DNA from: Mimachlamys varia
Lineage: Eukaryota > Mollusca > Bivalvia > Pectinida > Pectinidae
Direction of reading: 5' to 3'
Assembly: GCA_947623455.1 (NCBI GenBank)
Contig: OX392534.1
Span: 34,663,426 to 34,727,425, forward strand
DNA: 64,000 bases
Positions 46,151 through 58,700 of the stretch are shown piece after piece. The notes under the pieces are model-generated. The model was not told where the DNA came from, searched no databases, and saw only the letters and a program-made list of their open reading frames with translations. Position 1 is the first letter of the stretch. Each line of letters begins with the position of its first letter. Position numbers and translations under genes: made by a program.

Positions 46151-46267
46151 GATTTCCTGAAAAACGTTGATGACTTGGACGAATTTACTCTTCCACAAGT
46201 TCTGGACAAGTATGGCATTTCAGAATATTTAGAGGACTCTGTTTCCCAAAGTCTCAATGTGGAATAA
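46151..46267 (+). pseudogene. Coding-like fragment, 38 codons, unknown protein
   Basis: The frame reads DFLKNVDDLDEFTLPQVLDK then YGISEYLEDSVSQSLNVE and a TAA stop. An ag precedes it after a weak acceptor-like tract. Composition (many D, E, L with no low-complexity run) is more protein-like than neighbouring open frames. No domain is recognised and no start or donor partner was found. Confidence 0.3.
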
Positions 46268-46782
46268 CCGAAGAAAGACCGGAATCCAAGAAAAACACAA
46301 ATCACGGTTCGGACCGTCTGTTAATTCGGAATGTAGATCTACTTGAATATACAGGACTTTATGAATTTGAAGTAAAACACACGCCTTAATTGATACAAAT
46401 GAAACCAAAGCTGAAACGCGAATCACAGTTACGAGTAAAACCAGAGAATTATACCTTAATAGTTGTACAGTGACAATCAATTTAAATTTGAAGAGATCTG
46501 TTTTATTTGCACTAAAATAGCAAAAACACTGACCAAAGGTACGTTTGTACAGTGTCGCTCAATTGGAAGACATTTGTTATATTTGTGCAAAGGTGAATTG
46601 TCTATTGAGTTTGGAAAAGCTGAAAATGTGTGTATATTTTTAAGGTTAGAAAATGTGTGTATTGTTTTTTTAAAAGTACATGGCAACCTATTTTCGCTTG
46701 TTGTACAATGTATATATATTTCAACGTACTTGGGGTCATTTTGCAACATTGTACAACTGCAACGTTGGGGAAATAGGCCATG

Positions 46783-46825
46783 GTAAGAACCTATGTTCTT
46801 ACTAGATAAGAACATGGGTTCTTAC
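46783..46825. repeat. 43-bp hairpin
   Basis: Arms gtaagaacctatgttctta and taagaacatgggttcttac pair with one mismatch or G-T pair around a 5-base loop. Confidence 0.9.
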
Positions 46826-46939
46826 TGGGTGCGGTCAACTCTTCATAATATATTCCACGGACGAGATAAAAGAAATATGACACATCTATGATACAAATAT
46901 TCGATATTATATTTAATGTCGGACTGTCTTTAAAGTCTT

Positions 46940-49780
46940 TAACCACTGCCAAAAATGAAGACGTTATATAATTCACTTCAAAGTATCATATTACGAAAAT
47001 TACATACAATGTATATCTTTACGTCTATTTGTAATTAATGTTACACTAGTTTGTTTGGCAGTATTCCAAGCTTCTCGAACTGAGTACCCTTACGTTAAAT
47101 ACGGTGCCTACATCATTCGAAAAGAAATACTATGCAAAATTATTTTTGTTACTTTCTTCGTGTGCTAAAAAAACCGTTTTTAAGAGAATTATCATAGTTA
47201 AAATGGTATTATTTGGTTCCTTTTCGTAAAAAAAAACGAACTGAAACAAAAAAAATGTTTATCGACAAAAACGCAAATGAAATAATGCATCGACGGCAAG
47301 TTAGTTATTAATACTTCTTTTTATATGTGTAAGTTGTGTGTAATAATTACCTAATTTTATTAGCCTTATAATTATCCGTATTTGATAACAGAGCGTCTTG
47401 AACGGCTTGTCTGACTTGGAATTAAGATTAAATATGACAACAACGACATTTAAAAACTATTACTGATGGGGTCACTGCTAAGCTTAAAGTACAGCTATAA
47501 GTATACTTGATCATGCTAAAGGAACCCTTGTAAAATACGTCCCGATGTCCTGAGCAATATCACAAAAATATTTTTTTCATTTGAGATAGTACGCTCCGTT
47601 TGTTCCCCGCCCCTTGGGCTATGCGTTAGCAAAATCAAAAGTTTGGTGTGCGCAAGTTTTCGCGGGTGTCAAGGGTTGTTCCTCTCTAATCTTTATAAAA
47701 CAGGAATCAGCCTAGCGATTCGGTAGTCGATTTGGTTTTTCCCAAGATCAATTAAATAGATATAAGTATCCGCATGTTTTTAATTTTGTTGTGACATATG
47801 TTCGAGAGGTTTAAGAAGATGCAAAACCACAAAATACAATATAGAATGTATCCTACTCTACGCTTGTATATTCTTTTCCCTTATAAACATCTCGGTGAAA
47901 ACTGATACTATGTATTAGTCAAATAACGTCGACTGTACACTAAATGATAACAATAACATAGACTCTATCTTATTGTTTCCATGTGGTTGACGAATGCAAC
48001 ATAATCTAAGAACAATGTACAGCTTGTATATAACCTGTGTATTTATTTATTTATTCACTTCTATTTAGGTCACAAACTAATTTTCGATTGAGTCCATAAC
48101 AGTATAAAAATGTATGCAAACAATATGGCAAACAGTACGGCAAATAATATGTTGTCCGTCCTGCATATATTTGCTGTTTATGATAAGGTGATAGATTTAC
48201 ATAAGTGTCTGAGACACTTGTTTCTATTTCCTATTCTGTACATCCAATTATGTAACTATATTTTTAGTAATGCCTGAATAAAAGAAAGTTTAAACTAAAG
48301 AGATAACAATGTGAATTTAACAGAACTATGACAACATAATCAAAGAAAGATGAAAAGTTAACATACGTCTCAATCAATTAGAAATTGAGGCCGTTTCCCC
48401 CAATGCATACTACAGAGAAAACCAAATCGTATGCCTTTGAACTTTGGTGTTAGTCTTACTAGCGTCAGTATACACAAAAATAACTGTAATGAAATAGGGA
48501 CGTACCATGAACTGTCGTAATAATTAAAATAAATGCTTATTTCTCCTCAATATATTTCATCCACTTTATTGTTCTGATACAAATAGATATTTCCGGTACT
48601 CGGTTTCCTATCCAGAAAGCCAAATACTCTAATGTTCATAAATGATGTTTACACAAATGATAAATATCATTTACATACACTTATTCATTTAACATGGACA
48701 GGAACAAAAGCAAACATATTATATATTTTCACGAAAATGCACAATTGAAGAAAAGTAAATATACAAATAAAGAATGAACTAACTGATTGTTACTGCCGGT
48801 TTCCTGTGTTAACCGATCAACGCTTTAAAATGGATTTTTTCAATGGGATCGCTTAGATATGGATATTTTGTTGGTACTTTGGTTTGTTTCCGGAGATAAA
48901 TGATTTTAGGCATTAATGAAATATTTTCAAGATCATATGATAGAATAATTATACGGAAAGGTTCAGGTTCTGAAAGTGATATGCGCATTGTATGATATTT
49001 CTTCGTAGTTTACTAACACGGGCACCAAAACCGGAGTGTACTCTTATCATAAACTGCTTCGCGGTTTATTTAGAGTACATTCCAGTTTCTTGCGTTGTAC
49101 CCCCATAACATAAAAACTGATTCAAGTTAATCCTTAAATATTACAATTTGTTTAGAGAATAAGGCATGCACAAATGAAATTGACAACATTAGAGATACAT
49201 ACCTTTCTCAGGTGAAAATGATCCCACGTTTTATGGATTTTGTTGTTCCTTAGCGAATTATTGGCGTTTCTTACAGAGCATTAACGATATAAAAGATATG
49301 TATAACAGACAGTGGCCCTTATATCTACGTTAATTACACTTCCTAGCAACCACATTTAGGTCATGCCAAGTGCCATAACAAGCTTATCTTACCTAATATC
49401 ACGATTACGTCCCCTTTACACCTTTTGACTCGGAGGTAAGACATAATTATATTGTAGCTAATGTACGTGTAATTATCATTTTTTGTACATGTGTAAAACG
49501 AAATATAACTCAAAATGAAAACGTTATAATTTCATGTAGAAATATTGTCATTTTTAGTAATTTATAAAGGGAACATTCTTTTTTCCAATCGTGAAAAAAA
49601 TCGAATTGAAATAAACATTATTTTGTATCGCCAAAACTCCAAAATAGTTAATATACCGATTGCAAGTGTCATCAAATTTCTAATTATACACAATCTTCAC
49701 ATGAAGAGCATCTCATATTTCATTTAATAAGTTACGTCACGAATACAGGTATACCCCACACTATCGGAGTCACAGGTGCG
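46940..49780 (+). repeat. Diverged large-segment repeat, unit 3
   Basis: Landmarks are accactgccaaaaatgaag, tttggcagtattccaagc (47055), aatgcatcgacggcaag (47283), cggtttatttagagtacatt and ccataacataaaaactgat (49064-49124), catacctttctcaggtgaa (49198), gattacgtcccctttacacc then ttttgactcgg (49405), cacatgaagagcatctc and agttacgtcacgaatacagg (49695-49748). Units 1 to 3 share the order, so this is an old tandem triplication of roughly 2-4 kb. Between about 47300 and 49000 I see no gene. Confidence 0.78.
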
Positions 49781-50309
49781 TGAACAAATCCCTAGTCATT
49801 TAATTCAAATCTTGTACAGTTAAAAACCTGTTAACAGACTAATTGCTACATGTATATCTTGATTAACATTTAAAGTGTCTATATTTGATAACAGGTAGTA
49901 TAAATTGTTAGATAAAAGATGACAACTTGAACTTGAGTGAATTACTGATCTTGTCACTGGTTACGGGTTAGCCAAACGCTTGAGCTCTCGGGATAATTGA
50001 TCAGACTAAAGAAACTCATTTTAAAAAATACGTCCCAATGGAATCCATGTGCTTATCAAGGTAAAACGATTGAAGAATTTGAAGGGAGATAACTCAGAAA
50101 TTACAGAAAATATATTGCGACATGTTGACAAGTAATGGTGCATTGTGAATGTTTGATTCCGTTACAAATGTATGATGATTTTCCTGGGTTTTGTGATTAT
50201 TTGGCTGTTGATATAGTGCAGTGCAATATGCATACATGAATGTATATTCGGGCACAAAATATTTTTACAATATATTTCAAGCATTTTAACAAATTTTAAT
50301 GAGTTTCGA

Positions 50310-50435
50310 TTGGTCAGAACTATGGGCCAGTTTTAATGTCGCCATCTTTGTCTCATCGAAAAATATTCTGTATCTTTGTGTGATATGAAGATGGACGTTT
50401 TTGAGAAAGTTCATTAGTATGCTTTTCTTGTTCTT
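50310..50435 (+). repeat. Family A repeat, copy 7 (5' part)
   Basis: Landmarks are ggtcagaactatgggccagt, tgtcgccatctttgtctcat, gaagatggacgtttttgag and gttcattagtatg. The match stops abruptly at about 50435 before the 3' half. Confidence 0.85.
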
Positions 50436-50851
50436 CTGTGACGGCAAATTAAAACCCACCTGTATATTCCTGAAATGGAAATGTCAAGATTATAACGATT
50501 AACATAGAATATGATAATTCCATTTGAAAGATTTAAACAAATTACTAAAATTCTGTTCTCACTTTTGTATTCACGACCAATTGATGTCAACCAACCCGAG
50601 CCAGTCAATACAGTAATAAGTCGGAGATCTTTTTAATTAAACTGAAGTGCTCATATCTGAATCCTTCTGAACAAGAACATGTAATATACATATTACATAT
50701 ACAAAACATGTATTTATTACATGTTTGCCTACATTGCCTAAATATAAAAAAATTATCAAACTGATAAAACTTATATTTTCACGGCAGTGATGAGCAGTGA
50801 AAATAAAATTTTGCAGTGAACATATAAAAAATAAAAATATAACTTTTTTTT

Positions 50852-51080
50852 CAGTGTAACGTGAAAAAGTTACCCGGCATCAAAAAACTACCCGAGGTCA
50901 TTATTCTACGTGGCAAAAGTTACCCGGGGTCGTTATTTCACAGTAAAAATCTTACACGACCATCTGTAGAAAAATTACCCTATTCAATATTTCTGTTATT
51001 CGTCCAATGAAAAAGTGACCCGCCGTAGATTTCAACACTGGGTAGTTTTCCAACCGGTTAATTTTTTTCACGTTACACTG
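50852..51080. mobile_element. 229-bp inverted-repeat element
   Basis: The left end cagtgtaacgtgaaaaa is the exact complement of the right end tttttcacgttacactg. The interior repeats words like agttacccggcatc and aagttacccggggtcg. No clear target duplication is seen. Non-autonomous, class unassigned. Confidence 0.85.
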
Positions 51081-51126
51081 GAACTGATGTATGAGTTGTT
51101 CTCCTTAATCGAATCGAACTCTCCCA

Positions 51127-51330
51127 TTGCCTCCTGGCATTGGAGGCTCGTCATTGTTGTCGTCTGCTAGAACTTGTCTATTGGGGAGAGATGATCATGA
51201 AGATATGGCATCAGCAGTAGACATTTATGAGATACTGCTGCAGGATTTAATAAGTAATGAATTGGATGAGAATGATTCAACATTTCCGATCAACTTATTC
51301 CAATCAGCTGTTGTGATTTCGACGAATTAG
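51127..51330 (+). other. Open frame of uncertain status (67 codons)
   Basis: The frame includes EDMASAVDIYEILLQDLISN and ELDENDSTFPINLFQSAVV, a protein-like composition with an amphipathic look. There is no domain, splice or paralogue support. It lies right after the 229-bp element. Confidence 0.2.
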
Positions 51331-51589
51331 CTACTTCCAAGTAGGCAAGTAAAGACATGAAAAATAAAAGTATTTAAAGGCTATTTTCGAAATGTAATAC
51401 AAAGAAAATTCAATGGTTTGCCGTTTAATATCAAATATATCTCACTTGTAAGGCAGATCTTGTACTGCGCACTCGGGAAAATATAAAACAAAAAAATGCC
51501 ATACTCAAGAAATATATTTGATAATAAACGGCAAACCATTGATTATCCTCTATATATTTTCTGAATTCAAACCAAACCCACGTGATAGA

Positions 51590-51675
51590 TGTCAGCTGCT
51601 GACGACAACGGCACAGAGATTCGAGATATGCAGGTTGATGAAGACTATGAGCAAGCTTCAGCGTCGCCATGTTGA
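51590..51675 (+). repeat. Family A repeat, copy 8 (5' end fragment)
   Basis: It contains gatgtcagctgctgacgac, cggcacagagattcgag and atgcaggttgatgaagacta, ending near gcgtcgccatgttg. It supports the family's 5' end at the cagctg word. Confidence 0.75.
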
Positions 51676-51854
51676 TCTCAGCGTTAACAAAATCATAATC
51701 GAAATATTAAAACATTTTTACAATGATGCTACTGCATAAAGGAATTGGTCGAGTCATAATAATCATAATTTATCCTTCAATACCCACTTTTTGCGATAAA
51801 TACCCCAAATCTAAATTAAATAATCGATAATAGCCCCACAACCTAGTGAATGCC

Positions 51855-51975
51855 CTAATGAATAAGACCATGTGTTCCAGAAGAGTAAGCATCTTCTGCT
51901 TAATCGACGACACCCGTCATGTAGATCTTGGTCACATCAAAGTAAAAATCAAGTCCTGAAAATGAGAGCCGAGTC
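51855..51975 (-). repeat. Family A repeat, copy 9 (fragment, inverted)
   Basis: Landmarks are aataagaccatgtgttccag, aagagtaagcatcttctgct and cgtcatgtagatcttggtca. Followed by non-family sequence. Confidence 0.85.
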
Positions 51976-51979
51976 AGCA

Positions 51980-53334
51980 TTTTCAATAGCACTGATTACC
52001 TATTCGCTGGCGACATATCAAGTCCTGTTTCGCTACAATGGTTTGAAAACATGCGCTTTCTGTTATCAAAGCTTTACGATATGTAGATATCACACCTCAT
52101 TACACCATACGGCAATGAGGATATATAATCGTATGTTAACCATATTGCCGCTTGTTGCTCTGGGCAAACGACTCATTCAGTAAAACATACATCATTTTAT
52201 ATCCCCAAGCCGCAATCACCCTTACCAGATAAATAAACATTACCTGCTTATCGATCGCTTATCTCCATGATTCAAATTTTAATATAATAGAAATCAAAAT
52301 CTCCCTCAAGCTTCCTTGCATAATAAGAGCTTCAGGAAATCACGTAGCTTTTTAGCGTGAATGAATACTAATCGTATGCCTCATACGCACCGAATTTAAT
52401 AACAACAATGTTTTTCTATCTTGGTATTATACATTGTTATGTATTTCATAATATTATTGCCTATTAATCATCCGCTTTACTGCCATACTGGTCTCTGTGG
52501 AGTATAATATATAGACTGATATTTCTACTTAAACTGGACGTAATGATCTTGATTGATAAAAAATGTGAAACAAATCGAGCGTTTTCCATTCTTACATCAT
52601 AATATAATCATTAAGCAATATTTTGTTATACAACACTTTGTAAACTAATCAAACAAAGACTTGCTTTTTGTTTGTTTGTTTTTGCTTTTGCTTATTTTTT
52701 CCTTTTTTTTTTCTTTTACTTTTATTTCAAGTTATTAACTTCGTCAATATTTTAATGACATAAACACATTCATATGTATTGAATTTAAAGAGAGTAATAC
52801 AGCAATGTTATCATGGTTGGCCCTATTCCTACACTTCCAAAAATATACCAGTATCAGGTTCATTTCAGGAAAGCACGGGCTGAAATCGCAACCATAAATC
52901 AGGGTTTGCTTGGAATGAAGAACCGAATAACTCTCCAAGCCACCAGGATAAGTCTAAGAGTCTGTAGTTTTCCAGGGACCAAGTACCGGAGGTATACACG
53001 TACAATGAGTCTCTTTCTCCAAAGGAATGCGCATTTCAGCTAATATAAAACTCGTAAACGGACCCATGAACAATGATATATAGGGTACGATTTCACTGAC
53101 TGTTGGCTGTAACATGACACCCGTCAAAAGGCTTTGTTTTATCAATGTTTAGATTGTTAAGATGGCGGCCGCAGTGTAAACTGTACTGTTGGGAGTAATA
53201 CCCAAAGTTTGTGCACAGACATGCGATCGACAATGTTGAGTGATGATGGGTGTGCTGTTTAGCAGGATTAAGAAGAGGAGAGTCAAGAAAACATTCGTAA
53301 AAAGTCTGTAAGTGTTTGTGTTTCAGCAGTACAC
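51980..53334. other. No gene recognised
   Basis: Overlapping open frames at 52744-53145 on both strands have no domain. A T-rich tract lies at about 52660-52730. Confidence 0.5.
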
Positions 53335-54065
53335 ATTTTTTATACGCGCGTCAAAATGACAGGACGCATATGCTATGGCATTGTCCATTCGTCCGGTCGT
53401 AAACGTTTTTTGTCAGGGGATTTTCTCCTTCGGTTTTGAACCGATCTCTTTCAAACTTTGTGAAATGAATAACCATGACATGAAGGTACGTTTTCCTGAA
53501 CGGCAATCTGACACAACAATATTGACGTTTTGGTATTCTTTTTCTAGAGTTGTAGCCCTTTGGGACTTCATATCTTAGGCGAATTGGGTTTTATGTAGAA
53601 AACGTCAGAACGTTTATGTGTTTCCTTCAATTCCACTCAAATTCAAAACGCAATACTCTTTAATATATGTTACGGGTTGTCTTTTTTTCAACTTTCCGTG
53701 TAACACAGTATTGTATAATTACCAAATATTGGCATTATGTAGAAAATGTGTTCCTGTCGTAAACTGTTATTTGTCCAGAGATCTCCTCCTGCAGTTTTCA
53801 ACCGTTTTCTTTAAAAATTTGTAGAATTTGTTATCGTGACATAAAATTGTGTTTATTTTGTTTTATTTCAATAGAGTAACTGCCTTTTGGGGCAAAATGT
53901 AGAAAATGTGTTTACTTTTGCTAGTTTTTTTTGGTCCACGACTAAGCAACCTACAGTTTAGAATTGTATCTGTATTTCATTTTTGGCATTAACTACTTTT
54001 AATCTCAGTACACTTCTGATAGTGTTCGACGGGTGTATCATGCCACCGCTTGCGCTGCTCTTGTT
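53335..54065 (+). repeat. Old dispersed repeat with an internal 360-bp-spaced duplication
   Basis: A block (gtaaacgttttttgtcaggg, gattttctccttcggttttg, aaccgatctctttcaaa) at 53398-53490 recurs in diverged form at 53758-53850 (gtaaactgttatttgtccag, agatctcctcctgcagtttt). The edges acgcgcgtcaaaatgacagg (53344) and gacgggtgtatcatgccacc, gcttgcgctgctcttgtt (54028-54066) match my memory of a common bivalve repeat. That identification is unverified. Confidence 0.55.
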
Positions 54066-54654
54066 ACCAAACATAGTTTCTTTAACGGAGCCTTGAACCA
54101 CGAGATATTTAATATGATTACACTTTCTATTGGCTGTAGTATGGAACTTGTCAAAAGGATCTATTTAATCAATATACCAACATATGACTATACAATTCCT
54201 TTAAATTCATCTGAACTAAACATGAACCAATATGACCGCTGATATGTTATTGCCGTTCCTTAATTACCGCCTGTGTTATGTTAGTTTCCACACATGTGAC
54301 CAATTAACATCCGGTCACTGGACAATTACATTTTACTTCAAGCAGGTGAATTGTATTATTCCTACAGCTTATAAAACGATTGCATTATACAGCACTTATC
54401 ATTTAGCTGATTATCAACTACAACGGCGCCATTCCACAGTAAGTTGTATCATCTTTTTTATGCATGTGCCTGTGTGTATATTATATTTTATTTAATCATA
54501 AATAAAAGTGTCACTTTTCACTGTTTATAAATATAGATTAGGTTATAAAAACGGCACTGATCATTCATATATTTTTCATTTTAATCTCACAAATTTCTGA
54601 CGTTAATATCTCCATCTCAAATACAACTGAAAACAATCCGTAAAATACATTCAT

Positions 54655-55640
54655 GCATATTAGGTGAATTGCATTAATATACCCAAACTTTATTTGTGTT
54701 GTCGCTTATATACCCAAACCTTATTTCTGTTGTCGCTAATATACTCAGGTCTTACTTGCGTTGACGCTAATATACTCAAATCTTATTTGTGTTTTCGTTA
54801 ATGTCACCAAACCTTATTTGTGTTGTCGTTAATATAATCAAACCTTATTTGTGTTGACGCTAATTTATCCAAACCGTATTTTTGTTGTAGCTAATATACT
54901 CAAATCTCATTTGTGTAGACGCTAATATACCCAAGCCTTATTTGTGTTGTCGTTTATATAATCAAACCTTATTTGTGTTGACGCTAATATAATCAAACCT
55001 TATTTGTGTTGACGCTAATATACCCAAACCTTATTTGTGTTGTCGCTAATATACTCAAATCTCATCTGTGTTGACGCTAATATACCCAAGCCTTATTTGT
55101 GTTGTCGCTTATATAATCAAACCTCATTTGTGTTAACGTTAATATAATCAAACCTTATTTGTGTTGACGCTAATATACCCAAACCTTATTTGTGTTGTCG
55201 CTAATATACTCAAAACTCATTTATGTTGACGCTAATATACACAAACCTTTTTTGTGTTTTCGTTAATGTTTTTAAACCTTATTTGTGTTGACGCTAATGT
55301 ACCCAAACCTTATTTGTGTTGACGCTAATACACTCAGGTCTTATTTGCGTTGACGCTAATATACCCAAACGTTATTTGCGTTGACGCTAATATACCCAAA
55401 CCTTATTTGTGTTGTCGCTAATGTATTCAAATACACTCATCCAAACCTTGTTGATATTAATATTGATTGACTCCAACCTTATTTATGTCAATGTTGATTA
55501 CCTGAACCTTATTTATAATAATGTTGATTCACCCAAACCTTGTTGATATTAATGTCGATTGAACTGAACCTTATCTATAATAATGTTGATTCAAACAAAC
55601 CTTTTAAGGGCTGGTATTGGTTTACTTCACCCTCACTCGT
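54655..55640 (+). repeat. 31-bp minisatellite, about 25 good units plus a degenerate tail
   Basis: The unit is caaaccttatttgtgttgac then gctaatataccc. Successive units are 31 bp apart where measured (55025-55056, 55149-55180). Two spacer variants (ttgtcgctaatatactc and ttgacgctaatataccc) alternate irregularly. From about 55440 the unit changes to a gttgat-containing form and decays. It ends about 100 bp upstream of the start codon of the chitin-binding gene. Confidence 0.95.
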
Positions 55641-55754
55641 GTAAATGTTACCCAAATCCTTTTTGTTTTAAGATCGATACATCGAATCCTTATTTGAGGT
55701 TGAACTGTCATACACATACTTATGTAATATATGTTTCCTTATTGCTTGTAGACC

Positions 55755-58700
55755 ATGATGAAATTCACAATCACCGTTAAACTCCTCTGTGTCTTGGCGG
55801 TGACAGCTATATTGTTTAACAGGATCGAGGCAAACAGGTGCGTTACTTCAGCGTTGTACTTATTAACCAGTATATTTTGCTATTAATTTTATATACAGTA
55901 TGATCAATTGACTCAATGTTACTATTTGATTTAAATGTTTTTATATGTAAGTGATATTTATTATTTTTATTTAGTTTGTCACATTCGATTCGATTCCTTG
56001 AGAAACACATTTTTTATTTCAATTTTTATTTTGATTTATTCATTTTTTGAGTATAACATCTGATATAGAATTCGATTCCTTAACATTTAAACTTAATATA
56101 TTTTACTCTTAATATATCTTACTCTTCTGGAACACCTGGTCTTATTCTTTTATACTTTTGCCAGGGTCTCCATGTAAATCTTTCCTTTGTTCATATTTTG
56201 CCTCTTCATGGTAGTTTAATCGATGTTGAGTTCGAATTATGGATTTGTTGACGCATTTGGAATTATTTTTCTGCTGCTTGTATCTTTCTCGCGAAATGTA
56301 TGTTTGTAAAAACATTTGAAAAACATCAAAGTTGCTTTTATTATAGTCGATTCGTTTTTTTATTGTTTTTTTTTTTTTCTTTAAAAAAGTCCTGGTAAAA
56401 CTTTTGCATGTTATGCGAACCACGAAAAGAAACATCTGGACCAGAAATTTTAACAAATTCAAACACTTTCTTGGCAGATGTCCATCGGACTGTAAATATG
56501 GTACCACAAACGTATTGCAGAGCATACAAAAATACTGTACCAAACTACTTGTGTTTCGGTACCGGTGCACAAAGTAAGTAAGAAATCTCAGGTGGTTGTA
56601 CGTTGCATGCATTTGTAAAAGATGATAACAACTAATTGACTTTGTTGCATTAGTGTATATGAGATAAATATAATGATAATATAGCAAAGGTTTGTAATAA
56701 CGTTTTTAGAAGCCATAAGATAAGTATTGTTTCATGCGAAAGATCTTGTCCATATAACAGAAAATTGATTTACTCAAAACATCATTTCATGGTAAATTTT
56801 TTATATAGCTGTAAATACAATTATAACATTTAAGAGACATGGGTGGTCTGGGGGTCTTTATAAAATTGCACTTCATATACGAAAATGTCATGAACGTGAA
56901 GATTTTTTTCACTATATCAGAAATAATAAAAATCAATTAAAGAGAATTTCGAAAGATTATATTTTTCTTATTTTAGGGTTGTATCTGTATGCAAGTGTGG
57001 TGAGTAAATATTTGTAAGCAACATATATAAGTGAGTAATAAGTCAGACCTAGATATGTTCAACTTCTATTTCGTAAACGCATTTTTAAGATTTATGATTT
57101 TTTCTATAAACATCTTCTTTGTTTTTATAATGAAATTCTTAGAATTTCAATATACAATTCGGGACAACGCCTTGATTCAAAACAGCTTATGTATTACCCC
57201 AATAGGGTTCACCAGTTTGGAACTGTATGATCGAAAGATTGTTTTATGCTTAAACAATGTTCTCCGTTTGTGTTTAATGTAAAACCATAATAATTGCTTA
57301 TGTATAAAAGGTTGTTAATGTAACAAAAAAAATGTAAAAACTGTAATGGATATTTAGAATGCAGTTATCAAAATAAAGTAATAACATGATGTTTTTTTCC
57401 TCAAACTACCTTTTAAGCTTTGCCTAAAACAACTACAGCAACAACTCCAACCACGACAAGTAAGTAAAGCAACCCCTTATATTGTCTAAGATTAATGCAA
57501 AAATAAGCATAGATCGTATTAGGTTTTTATGGTCGCCATCTTGGCCTCATTCGGAAATGTTCTGAATCCTTATATCGATTAATTAGAGGAACAAAGACGT
57601 CTCTCCAACATGTCGTGCCTAGAAGTTAAGGGTCGTATCTCATTTATCCATTTTTAGATTCTTACATGTATTACCAACAATTTTGAGATACAGCCTTTAC
57701 TTCTAGACACTTCATGTTTGAGATACGTCCTTGTTTCTCTTATAAAAATCGATATGATATGACGGTGGACGTTTTTGTTACAATCATTAATATAATATGA
57801 CTACTAGTTGTGATTAAAAATGACGCCTCAGTTCTAACTATGAGGACATGACATTTACTTTGATGTGACCAATATTCATGTGACGGATGTCATATATACA
57901 GCACGTTAAAACGACAAGAACACATGGACGTAATATCTTCTACTTTTTCAAGGGTCTCCGCTTAAATCAATCTTTTGTCCATTTATTTTTTTTCCTTATT
58001 TCGTTAATTTTGAGGTCAGATTATGGAATTTGTTGTCGCATTGATATTCTCTGATTTCTATTTCATCTAGCTCATTTACGTGAATGAATAGAATGAATAT
58101 GTATATTCAAAGGCTAGTGTTTGTTGATTCAATGCATATAACATGAATTCAATTATTCGTAGGGTTTTGAACTTATAGATACAGTTTTTTTTCTTATTTT
58201 CCTTTTTTAATCTTGCTGAATTCGTGCATCTATAGTGTTTTTTTTTCTGCCCTTTTGTTGAATGAATATAATGATATGCATTTAGTATTTTATTTCCGTC
58301 AATGTATCTCTTTAACAGCCATTAGCATTTTACTCCATTAAATGGTACCTTTCTTAATATACGGCTCTTTGTCAAGGATGGCACATCAACTTCCCTATTG
58401 GTGCTAATAGTGAAGTCGTAGGTTTGTTGTTTTGAATTATCAGCATTAAAACTTTAGTTTTGATATATTTACAATCGTATTGCATTGCCGTTGTGAAGCC
58501 CTTCCAAACATTAAGTCAATTTGTGTTCATGCTTATAATGTCAAGAATTCATTAGTGACGTTATCGTTATCATGACGTCAGTCATATTGTTTACATTGGA
58601 TACCACCTGCTCCCCCTTAGTGATGGCTTGATCCACCTCGTCATGATTTACGAGACTACTAATGCAAACGTGCTAAATGGAAATTAACTTCATTTTGTAT

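Noticed and set aside
56142..56687. 181-codon minus-strand ORF in intron 1 of the chitin-binding gene
   Set aside because: Its start region is AT-rich and its end lies in the antisense of family A. The Lys-run is a poly-T tract. No domain or paralogue.
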